A stretch of DNA of 64,000 nt. Origin: Colius striatus. Its lineage: Eukaryota > Chordata > Aves > Coliiformes > Coliidae. Location of the stretch: positions 24,902,501 through 24,966,500 of the forward strand of contig NC_084766.1 of NCBI RefSeq assembly GCF_028858725.1, given 5' to 3'. Below, one piece after another: positions 20,455-32,500 of the stretch. Position numbers and translations under genes: made by a program. Under the pieces are notes generated by a model, which ran no database searches, was not told the origin of the DNA, and saw only the letters and a list, made by a program, of their open reading frames with translations. Every line of letters starts with the position of its first letter. Within the stretch, counting starts at the first letter, position 1.

Positions 20455-23400
20455 TTTATTCTGGCAGCATACCAAGGCTCACCCTGGGAGAGATGCTTTG
20501 GCAATCTGCCAGAAGTTTGGCTACACCTCATTTGGAAAAAAATGGGGTGAGGAGGAAAGGAGGGGAAGCCAAATGCTCAGCCTCAGCATGCAGCCAATCC
20601 TCTCAACCCACCAGTGAGGTTGTGGGGAAGGAAAGAACCCAGAGGACCTGCTGCTTCTGGGAGCCCCTGAAGGTGGGGACAGAAAGACCATGGCCCCCTC
20701 ATACCAATCGATCCAGCTGGGATTTACTGGAAGAGGGATGGAGGGATTTCATATGGAGACCTCCTCTGGGGACAGCTGGGCCACTTGCTGTTGCCCCCTC
20801 CTTCTGGGAAGCTGCTGTTTATTGCTCTTGGGGGGAACAATGGTTGGGCAAGGCTCAGCATGTCGAAATGCATCATGCATGCCCCTGGGAGACCCTGGCA
20901 AAGTTCATTTTTGCCTTGGCAAGTGTAGTTTAGACCATCCTTTTCTCCTCAAGCCCCCAGTGCAACCGCATCACCGACCAGTTCAACAGTTGGAGGCCTT
21001 ACTTGATTACCTCATGGTAATTTCTGATGTTCTCACAAAACCCCTCTGTTCTTCTACATCAACTACACAGGCTAAGAGATGCATTGTCCCCACTTCTGCA
21101 GAGATCCATCTCCATCCCTGCATCCTCTCCTACTCTTCAATCATTTGGGTTTTCTTTTTCCTTCTCCTCCCACAATTCAGAGCAAGCCCACAGTAGGAAG
21201 GAAGGCTGCTTCTTGTCTGCTTCTCTAGGTAGGAAGAGCTGCTAGTACTTGTGATTTATCACACACAAATATTCCTCCTGTGAGTGAACTTCGAAATCAT
21301 CGGCCACAAAAGGCTGATCTCAAATGGTGTTAAAAGAAGCTAACAAAGTCAGGCAAAGAGCCTAACCTGGAGATGTGCTTCCCATTAGAGCTGGGATGCC
21401 AAAAAACTCAGAACCAAGCCTGGAGCTCTGCTCAGACTGAGAAAGGAAGAGGTGGCAGGGCGGGAAACACGTACCTGGGAGTGCAGAAATGCACATGGTC
21501 CTCTCCAGCTTTTTCAGTGTTCAAAATAAAACAAAAAAAAAGAAGAAAAAGAAAAAAGGATCCTTTGGAGCAGGAGCAGGGTAGGCAGAGCACGGTGGTC
21601 CAAGTCAGCTTCCAGTTTAGAAACAAGTGTAAAGCATTTCAATGTTTCCAATGATCGTGGACTTCTCAACTTGTCACGCGAATCCTTCCGTTCCAGCAGC
21701 GGATGTGTCTGTCCCTGAACGTTACTGGGGAGCAGAGGGAGCTGCTCCAGGAGACAGCTGCACAAGTTTGCTCACTGCAAATTCCTTCATGCCGTTTTCT
21801 ATTTGCATATTTTAAAGCAAGCTGTGTTCCTCTGAGGAGAATTATTTGCAGCAAAACTGTGCCATATTGCAAAGGAGTCACAAGCAGGAGACGGTGTGGC
21901 CACAATGGATTGTCTTGCCCTCAGTGTCCCACACCTCCAGTGCTTTCCATCCCATAGTCCAGGGGGAAGGCCAGTGGGAGCTTCCTACCTGCAGGAGAAG
22001 TGCGGATTCTCTACCCAGCAGAGGTACTTCATCTCATTTCAAAGTGATGTGCAACACTTAAAGCCCACAGACACTTCCAGCCCTTTTTTTATCTCCTTTC
22101 AGCAGGCACATTCTAGTTGTTTTCATCATAAACTCTGCAATTACTCCAACCTGGCTGAGGGATTATCCATCCAGTTCATGCTGAAACCTCTCTCTCACAT
22201 GCACTCTTGCACACTCACACACACACACACATATCCTAAGGGGGAGGGAAATTTGAAAAAGCCACTTCCTTCTGACATCAGGAGATCTACTTACCAGATT
22301 GCTCCTCTCTGGGGACACAATAAACACCACCAAATGTCACGCTGTGGCAGTTTCAAGTTCAAGTTAGATCAGTTAACTTCAGTTTCCTTCTTAGCTATCA
22401 GAAAATCTGTACAACTCGGGGAAGGGGGTAGGAACCCTCGTCCTTCTGCTGTTCTGTGTGAAGTACCCAGACAGAGTCCCTTCCTGGGGGTAAGACACCC
22501 TTCTTACTGTGTGCTAAACATGGATTTCAGCTGTTGCTTGCTACCTGTACCTTAAACAGCTCTATACAGCAGGAGTTCAAAGTACGGTACCACTTGAAGA
22601 CCCAACAGTGCTTAGAAGTCACAGAACAGCAGCATGAAGCGGCAGGGCTATGACAACCAAAGACAATCTGCAGTGGTGCTGTCTCTGTGTTTGGCCAGCC
22701 AGTCTTCTGGTTCTCCCAAAATCTCTCAACCAGCAAAATAAAATGCATCCTTGTAGGTGCTGGCCACAAAGATGCAAATAAAATATTAGGAAGTCCTGCA
22801 GCCTCCAGAAGCTGGAGTAACAGATCATTGTTTTCTACAGTAACCTAAACGTAAAAGACAGAGCATGACCAAACAGGGAAAAAACCTACCAAATCTGCAG
22901 CAAAGGCCATACAAACCCCTGCTGACGTGCTACCATGCTGCAGGCCTTGTAATAACTGAGCTTAGAGGAACAGTGTTTAAATAACATTACACGTAAGACT
23001 CAGAACTTCAACTCAGCAAAGTCTGGGATGTAAACTTTGATTCTCTCTGCTCCCTTGCCACCACAGCTTGGGGATTGCAGTATGACTGATATGTAGAGCT
23101 GCCTGACGTCCAAGCCGACCTTCCTAGTCTTAAAAGTAGTGTCAAAATTAGTTGTGGATGAACTTATCCTTGTCACTCCGACATTTTATGACTCTGCAGA
23201 GGTAACTCACACTTGTCAGGGTTACCTGAACAGAGCTGTCAACCTGTTTGACTCTACAGTAAGAGCTCAAACAGAGAACAGGAGTGTCACCATATGCTCT
23301 GAAATGCTCCTTAGAACTGATGTAGTCTCTAGGCTCAATGACAATACAAAGAGCTGAGTGCTCAACACTGCTGCCCATGTGCTTCAGGAACCGCAGTAAG

Positions 23401-26390
23401 TCTCCCCAAGCACCAGCTTTCCCTTCCTCCTTAACTCCTTTGCCTTCTTAGCTGTCACCAAAACAATCTGAACCCTCTGGACTGCTCTTTGGGGACTCTC
23501 GGCCCAGCTCCCTGTAAAATTTCAATGGTGGAAAAAGTGCACCCCAAGCAATGAGGAGCAATGCAACTGCTTCCCCAGCAAAGAGAAGCTGATGAGAATA
23601 GCTTAAAAAAAATTCCCACCTGCCAAGTTCCAAACTGAGAGGGTGTTAACAAAGCCTGTTTAAAACCTCTCCAGCCCAGGACTGAAGAGCCCCTGTTTCC
23701 TACTGTGGGACTGAAGCAACTCCCCACTATGGCAGTGTGGGTTATTCAAGACCTACAGTGGAAGATCTGGGCCCAAACCTGGAATGGCCAGAGACCGATT
23801 TACAGAGTCTTTCCTAATCTAAATGCAGTCCTGCTGCAATTCCTCCCAGTTCTTAAGAAGAGCTGTTTGCCCCCAGACCTCTGTGTCTAGTTGAGAGATG
23901 TGTGGAATTGTTTCTCATGTCCCTCCTCTTTAGGGCTATTTTTATCTTCTACACAATGGCAGGTTGCAAAAGCCTCAGCTAGAAAGCAAAGATCCAGCTC
24001 AGCTATCAGCAAAGGGACTCATCAGGCGGTGTCCCTGAACTGCAATGCAGCATGCACGGAGGTTAGAGGAGCATACCAGAGGCTTTCTAGCAAGATCATC
24101 CCCAGACACGCTGCAGAACTGGCCAGGCCCACTGCTAACTGTACTGACTGTACCCATGGCCACACTCATTCTGCTCATTCTCCATCATCAGGGGACTGTG
24201 CCTTTCTTTGCTCAGTCATAGCAGCAAAGTCTTATTGTCACGGCCAGAGTGCTTATGTAGTGTCTCCACTCCAGGGTGGCTCGATCTTAAAAGCTTCGTG
24301 AGGTTTTTAGCAGCTCCCTCTTCCAGCACCCAGCTATGGCCTCTCTGAAGGGAGAAGGAATGGAAGGAAAAGAGCAATGTCCAGCTTTCCTCTTCACCCC
24401 AGTCTCAAACTCCATCCAATTTACAGAATGATTCGTAAGTCATCAGTAGTACACTGTCTTCAGGGAGAGCAGCAGGAGGAAGATGGTACAGCAATCCCTC
24501 TGCTAGTGAAATACTGCCCTGGGCCGATGTTTCACCCGGGGTGGGGGAGGCCGAGATCTCAGCCCCAGTCCATCATGCTTGGGACTTTGGCAGAAGAGAG
24601 CTTAACTTTTAAATGACTAGCATTCCCCAGCCAAGCAGATGTTAAGGGAGACTACAATACACATCCAGCTTCCAAAGGGTTAGCATAGCAGGCAGGAGAG
24701 GAAAGAGATGGATTTGGCTCATAATAGTCAAATTTCAAGGGTCCTCTCTCCACAAAAAATAGGTCTGCAGTCAGAACAGCCAAAAGCCGCAGGGAAGTGG
24801 TGGAGGGGGGCTGGTCTGCCTGTTATAAGTGGGTCTGTTGCTCTTCAGAGCTGAATGCTTTTTCAAAGGCCTAGCAATGGATATTGATTTCAGCCTCCCC
24901 CCCACCACCCTCCCTCCCTCCCACCCACCCTGAAGTGACTCTCTCAGCAGGATGCACTGTGGCTATAAGTCTTCTGCTTAACAGCAAAGCAACACATTCT
25001 GGCAACATCTTAAATATATTCACAGGACATCTGCGACTGGGTTTGGAGGGGAACCAAACAGGGTAAAGGGAAAAGGAGTGCACAGGAAGAGGGAGATGAG
25101 GGAGGAAAGGGATGGGAAGGTTTAAAAATGTTAACTGTTCATGAAAGATAAAAGTCTTCTTCTGATATAGCAGCACTTTAGCAGTCAGCCACGCTGAGTA
25201 GACCCTGTCTGAGATCAACCGCATGCCAACTTTGTTCCAGAAACAAGTCAGAGAGCCTCTCTCTTCAGCAAGTATTGGTTACGTGGATAGTTCTTTTGTC
25301 CTGGCATTGGCAGATAATTTAAATACTGCAGCTTAAATGAGTCCTGGGAACAAAAAAAAAGAGAACAAACCAAACAATCCACATTTGTACTAAACCTTTC
25401 AATGATTTAGAAGAATGTTTAATTGAAGAAATGAAGACGGCTGATCTGACAGCTCCAGAGCCTCCCTGTGCTCATCACATCAAACAGGCTACAGGATGTG
25501 CCCCTTGGCAGAGCATTTTCATAACAAAATGTCACTGTGGACACTCCCTTACAGAAACCTGTTGGCTTTGCTGCTGTTTTTCTCAAGCTATTAACAGTAA
25601 TTGTGCACATACCTACCAAAGTGGGCAATCATGCTGTCTCCCCCTTCATTCCCATCAAATCCACCCTACAACTGGCCCAAACATATGAAACACTGTCTTC
25701 CCTACACTGTGCTAGTCAAGACAAAACAGGTAAAGTGATGAGCTTAGCCATATTACCTTCATATCAGTGAGGCTCTGATATGAATGATTCAACACCTAGA
25801 GAGAATGAGGGCTAGGCCCTATCTGCAAATGATTTTGCACATTGATGCATCTTGATTAAATTCGCCCAGGGTTGTGCCTCAGTGTCTGCTCCCCTACCCA
25901 GACTGTTCTCTTGAATCAGCTTTCTGCAGAGTGAGAAGAACGGTCACCACTTCAGAGGGAGGGAAGAAAGCCGACAGTTCTTGGCAAAACCCTCCTGCCT
26001 GATGACAACTGCCCAGGGTCAGGCCATCTGCATCCCCTTGTTAAGCAGCAGCTGCTCTACTCATTCTGCAGAAACTCATCTTCCTTCTAGACAGCAGTGA
26101 TAGCTGATTTAATTATTGATGATGGACAGAGAAGAAGTTCTTGAGGGGAACTCACAGGCATCACATGCCACAAATCTTAAAATAAAGTCCCTATTCTGAG
26201 GCATCAAAACCATTCCTGTCCATTCACAGGACACTGTAATTACTGATTAAACTAGATAAAAGATACTGATAGGCCAAGCCAGTTACTCAAGGAGCAGGCT
26301 TGCACTACATCCAGTGTCACCTTTGAGCCCCATTTCATTTTAATGTGTTTTTTTTTACCTGTGAGAGTGTGAGGTACAGTGTAGTGTTAT
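20455..26390 (-). other. Probable BTRC 3' UTR and downstream region; end not fixed
   Basis: BTRC transcription continues toward lower coordinates after the TAA at 26391. Human BTRC has a 3' UTR of several kilobases, so much of this stretch is probably transcribed. AATAAA hexamers on the minus strand appear at 20818-20823 and 20455-20460; variant hexamers exist closer to the stop. The region has a (CA)n run near 22216 and no coding exon I recognise. Confidence 0.4.
22206..22234. repeat. (CA)n microsatellite
   Basis: A short CA run (CACACACACACACACA) with one interruption, in the presumed BTRC 3' UTR region. A second short run lies near 27554-27572, in the BTRC intron next to the last exon. 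Confidence 0.95.
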
Positions 26391-26552
26391 TTATCTTGAG
26401 ATGTAGGTATATGTTCTGGATGGGGAACGAGTGGACTCTGCTTGGGCAGCTGGGTCATTCAGAAAATCCCAGATGAGGATGGTGTCATCATGTGAGCTGC
26501 TGACAATCTGGAACTCATCAAACTGAAGTCGAAAGACTCTTCCAGAATGCTC
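26391..26552 (-). CDS. BTRC: BTRC last coding exon: WD40 repeat 7 and C-terminus
   Basis: Acceptor TTTAG|GAGCAT, 53 codons and TAA. It encodes [20 protein letters not shown] then [20 protein letters not shown] and [16 protein letters not shown] replaces human EPP near the end. Confidence 0.98.
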   Translation of the reverse strand, partial: EHSGRVFRLQFDEFQIVSSSHDDTILIWDFLNDPAAQAESTRSPSRTYTYISR

Positions 26553-29500
26553 CTAAATGCAAGTGGGAGACACAGCATGTTACACAGCACGGAGCAAAGA
26601 ACATGAAGCTGGGCTTGTGTTCTAATGTTATATTCATTCCTCAGTGAACCCCACACAACGCACTGTGTATCACCACCATGTAACATAAATTAAGCCCGTT
26701 TTCAGTGAAAAGGGTTTCTCATATCTGAGTACTTGGCTCATAGGGAGTTTAGAGTTTTTACACTTATTCCCATACTCCTTAAATCCCACTATTGGACACA
26801 CACTCTGAAGAACAAACCAAACTTGCTCCACCACTGGAGCACTGACTTCCTTGCTCCATGGTGACACTCTTCCCTGAAACCACAGCACTCCCAGATGCAG
26901 TGGGTTACAGCCGGAGAGATGAGAACTTTGCACCATTGCTGCTGCTGCAGAGGAAAGAGCTTAATAGTGCAGGACACAGTCCAGTGTAAAGTCCAGTGGC
27001 ACAGCAATAATTCCTCTTAAGCAGTTCTAAAAATATGAACTAGAAATGATATTCTTTATAGGCAGTTTGCATTCTGCTCTGAGGCTGAGTGGAAATGGCA
27101 TGACGATTTGGCAGGAGTTCAGACTGTAATTAACAGGAGGTGATGGCAAGATCCTGGATATCACACAGCAGATCCCCTATGCTTTCTCTTTTGCACTGCC
27201 TGGGTTTTTGTGGGTGCTTACAGCGCTGTGAGAGTGAACAGTGGCCTCCTCGATCAGAAGGGAACAGAAACCATGAGAGCAGACTGAGCCTTATCTCTTC
27301 TATTAATACATATTTCTCTTTAGTGCTCACATATTGTAAAGGGCTTATGGTCAGGAAAAAAACCCATGATTTAAAATATTTGAGTATTGAAAATACAGGT
27401 TTTTCAGATATTTAGACAAAAGAGAATTGTTAACTATTCAATGGGAAGCCTCTGTCTTGTGGCACAGGGCTACAGAAACACAGCTTGGTTTGCAAGGCAC
27501 AACAGCTGCTTTCAAGTTAAACTCTGCAGTTTTAAATGAAAATTAACTGAAAATACACACACACACACACAAGTCAGCTTCTGTTTTGAAGATAATTTTT
27601 CAAAAAGGTCCAGTCACTGGAACCTTTCTGATGTTCATAACTCAGATTTGTCTTAAAAACACCTTACGGGTTTCTATCTTCCCACCTATTCCAGCGAGAA
27701 TTGCTTCTCCAGACTCTGTGTTGTTGCAGTAAAGTAAGTGAAGTTCTTGCTAAAAAAGCTCTCACTACAGCAGTCAGATTCACTGAGGGACTGCTCACAG
27801 AGGTGCCAAGAGAGACAGAGGTACTTTCAAAGCCTGTTTCCAAAATTCCTTTTTCTCCCCCAGTCACTGCAGGCTAAGTAAAGGTTGCCCTAGAAGTTCC
27901 CCACACCACCTGCCCTTTGCTGCTGCAGTGGCAATAAGAAGCCTGCATAACCTAAGTTCAGGCCACGAGGATCTGAGCCTCCTAAGGAAAAGCTGAGCTA
28001 TGTGCTTATTCTGTGCCTAGGAAGCTTCTGTCAAATTCATGTGGCCGCTGTTCCAGCTAACTGAAGACAAAACTGGAAGGGACCTGGCATGCAGCAAACA
28101 TTTGTTATCTGTGCACTTTCCTCCTACTGTTTGAAAATTGAACACAAGCAGCAGGAGACTCACGATGTTCATTGTGCAGCCAGGTTTAATTTTGGAGGCC
28201 GAGGGAAGAGAAAAAAGCCCTCCCAAGCCACGGGTAAGCGGGTATAAGGACACCCTGTTGTCATAAAAGTGGAAAGTCCTAAAAGCACCACAACAGCCTC
28301 CTCCGCCCTCCCTCTTCTGGCCCCCTCCATTGCTATCAAACAGGGATTTATGGGTATCCATGTGTTGAGATTCCTACAGTGTTTCCATCCCACCGCTTCT
28401 GATTTATAATATAATTAGCTGGGGCACTTTGGCTGTCCACTGCTGGAAAATGCAGAGGAAATCACACCAGTTAAATTAAGTCTACAGGTTACTAGGCAGA
28501 CATTTGTCTCAGGCTGGAGCAGGAACACTGCTAATACCAAGCTGAAGTCTTAGACTCTCAGGATATGTGCTCATGAGCACAGAGTTGTTCCACAGTTTGC
28601 AACTGGGTGGCTCATGACAAAGAGTTTTTCTGGATTTCAGCCATGAAACTATTTGCAGTTCTATTTGGCTAACAAGCAGGTTTTTCAACATAGTATCTGT
28701 AGGGATCCAAGGCTCTCACAGATTCTTACTCTGCAGCTTATGGTCCAAAGAAATGATTGGAAAAGAGTTAACATGGCTTAATCATATACTGCCTGTCAGC
28801 TGAGTCACAGTAACCCTCACAGCCTGCACCAAATGTGAAGTACTGTAGTGAATCTACAACAGCAGCAAATCAGGTTGTAGGTGAGTGTGCAGAAAGCCAG
28901 CTATTACAGCTCAACTGGTGAGAGGTAACATCCTTGTACAGAACCAGTCAGCCTTGGTGTGATCTGGGTTTAGACATCAGGCTACAGTCACATGCCACGG
29001 CAGGAAAAGGTCCAACATATACCAACACTGACACTGCTCAAACATTTCTTATCCAAAAAAATCAAAGGATTTAGTACTTCTTTTGCAATGAGAATTTGGT
29101 ACTAGACTGAAATTTTCCTTTATCCCCACAGCAAGTGTTGTCAGAGCAACAAAAGTGCAAGTTTTTTGTAGTGAATGTGATGGAGGAATGCTTCTAAGAA
29201 CTACCCCATGGCCTTGGCTGGACTGGCATTTTTCTCACAGCCTTCCCATATCATTCTAAAACCAGTGCAGAGCCACTGTGAAGCACAACTGTGAAGGCTG
29301 TTAATGCTCACACAACGATATTTTTAACCACATCATCATCAGATCTGCACTAAGTCACTGCACTAACTCATCTGCACTTACCAATGGGCAGCATGAAAGG
29401 AGCAGTTCCTGTTTAAGGATGATACAATTTCACTGTCTGTTCCAGTCCTTACCTTGTCTTTCCTTAAACACTCAAAAGCCAGTTAAAAGCAATCCCAAGG

Positions 29501-32500
29501 GTGTTTTTATGTTCTTGTCCCTCAAATTTGGAATATACTGCTTTTCTTTAAGAAATTTCCTGTCAACAATTCAGACAATGTACTACTACATTGTTAGGTA
29601 AACACAGGTAAAAGTAAACTCACTGGCACAGGGATTCCAAGAAGGACAAGTCTCACGGACAACTAAATGGATTTAGTTATTAACTTTAAATCACAGAACA
29701 AAACTGTTAAAAAGCAGATGAAATCTCCACAGGTTCTAATTCTTAGTGTCTTATAGCTTGCAATATTAAAAACAAGTGGGACACCCAAAGAAGCCAGACC
29801 CGTAGAAATGATTTCTATGTCCTGTAGACTGGAGTTTGAGTTTTCCTGGCTCAAGCACACTTTTCTGCCCTCTCCACCACCCCAACCAAAAGCTCTTACC
29901 ACAAGAGTTCGCAAGCAGAGGGTCCCTGCTGGAGCACGGGGGTCCAAAGCAGCCACAAGATCCCATACTTTAATTTTCCTAGTAGTGAAAGAACAGACAA
30001 ACATCATGGCTCTGTTAAGGAGAAAAGAGCAAGTGCTCATAGAGAAAAAAACCCCTGTCAGTAGGGCTTAGCTAATATACCAGTTCAAGGAAAATTCACA
30101 GAATCATAGGTTCAAAAAGATCTGTAAGATCATGGAGTCCAACCCCTCACCTCACACTGCCCAGCCCAACACTAAACCACGGCCCTTAGCACCTCAGCTA
30201 CACGATTACAGGAATCCTTCTGCTCTTGAGAACTAGTTCTTGCACTTCCCCTTTGTAAAGCTTACAGAGCTTAATGGGAGAACAAACATGCTGTCAACAA
30301 AGTAAACAATCTAAAAAGCAGGTGATAACAGCTAACAAAAACATGTGGGACTGCAGACAGTCTGTAATGGCACACGGTTCAGAAGCCATAGCCACAGATG
30401 GGAAAGACTGTTCTTACCAGTGGTTGGGTTAGAAGAAGTTTCAGGTTGTCGTTTAGGTATTTTTACAAGTTAAAGAGCTGGACCACACACATGAAATCAC
30501 ACTGACTAGTTTCAGAAGAAGGGAAAAAAAGGTTTACTTTATAGCATGGTCCCAATTCACTGCCTATGAAAAGGACTTCTCGATATGACAGGCAAAGACT
30601 GTTAATATTCATAAGGAAGATGCAGCAAAGTGGGATGTAAGACACTGAGACAGACAGGAAGGTGCAAGGTATTGAGTGCACAGAGCCTCACCCATCATAG
30701 GCCCCGCTGACTATCCTCTTGTTATCAAAGCGTATGCATCTCACCAGCTCTTCATGGCCTTCCAGGACCCGTAAACATGCCCCACACTCGATATCCCACA
30801 GCCTAGAAAAGAGCACAAAGAAGCACTAAGAAGTTTTGAATATCTCATCATTGCAACAAAACATTTGGTCTTTGCTTGTAGTTAGTGGAAACTTGGAAAT
30901 AACAATTACAATGAGACAACAAAGAAGAAACAAACCACATTCATCACTCCTTTTCCTGTTGTTAAGTGGTGCATGCTTTTCAAAGTGACTCTGTTTTGTT
31001 ACAGTATCACATGAGAAATGAGTCAGAGAGCAAAAATGTTAAGATCAGTTGTGTCTAGTATCTACCATTCTGGTAACACAGGATATCTCCCAGTTATCTT
31101 CACAGTAAGACTCATAATGTTATTCTACTGAAACTGATTTTTCATAGAAGTATCCTGCCTTGGTTTTAAGACATTAAGAGAGGGAGACTCACCAATCCCC
31201 TTGGCAGCTTGTTCCAATGTTAATATCACTTTCATAAAGGCACACGTCCCTTTCTGTACCCCTACATGCCTAGTTCTGATTTGGAGACTACCATCAGAAA
31301 AATTAAGACAACACCACAGTAGTGAAAGGCACAAGAATTAAAAAGGCTTTTTTACTTATCCTTTCTCTCCCTGAAGGTACATTTACTCTGATTGAGGCAC
31401 CTTATACGTAAGCCACAACAGGCACTCTATGTCTATTAATTTGTCATGTATTTTCTTCTCCTCTCAAATAATTCCTGTGGCTCTCTGCTGTTTCTAATAA
31501 GTCAGTGTTTTTTAAAAGTTCTGGCAACAAAATCAGTACACAGTATTACAGTATTTGAAGCTGGAACACAAAAAGTTCCACTTAAACATAAGAAAAAACT
31601 ATTTCACTGTGAGGTGAGGGAGTCCTGGCACAGGCTGTCCAGAGGGGTTGTGGAGTCTACTTCCTTGGAGGTCTTCAAGACCCGCCTGGACATGTTCCTG
31701 TGTGACCTGATCTAAGTGTCCCTGCTTCTGCAGGGGGGTTGGACCAGATGATCTCTAAAGGTCCCTTCCAACCCCTACCATTCCATTCCATTCCATTCCA
31801 TTCCATTCCATTCCATTCCATTCCATTCCAATCTCAGTAAGAGACCCAGCAAAAAGTCTTAGCTGTAAATAGCAGTTTTGGGGTTTGTGGAGGATTTTCA
31901 ACATGGAGAATAAATGAAAACACATTCAATTATTTTTAAAACTAACACATTTCCTTGAAAAATACTTTAGGAATGCTTGAAACAGTTATGAGGAAAGTCT
32001 ATTTGTTTCCCACAATTTTCCCAGCTCTTTGACATGACTCCCAGTTACCACAGATAAAGCAAGATTATTTGCCTACAAGGAGTGAAATCCTTTGACATGT
32101 ATTGTCTAGAGGTGTTCCACCTCTGGCTGAGTCACGCTCTGCTCACCCAGCAATTTTTTAGTAGCAGTATCTGCTGTGGCTCTCTGACACACAGCTGAAA
32201 GAAAGCAGTCACAGATGTCCTTAAACATTCCTTCAATTAGCGTTCAGACTGACATGAACTTCACAGCAGTGAGAAACACAGGTGGTTTGTAGAATTTCAC
32301 TGGGTGACAGACAACAAAAGAGATAAACTATCCCCACATATTTTACTCCTGAGTTCCCCTGGGGAATAATCTACCTCCAGTGGATGTGTGCCTAAGGCTG
32401 GTGGACAATGACTGCTCTAAATCTGGACAACAGAGGAATGAGCAGAACTTTCATCACTGTAGACCTGGGAAAGGATTTGCCTGCGTTTGAGGCCAAAGAG

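Noticed and set aside
21896-22555. 219-codon plus-strand ORF
   Set aside because: Lies antisense to the presumed BTRC 3' UTR region, includes a CA microsatellite, and shows no domain.
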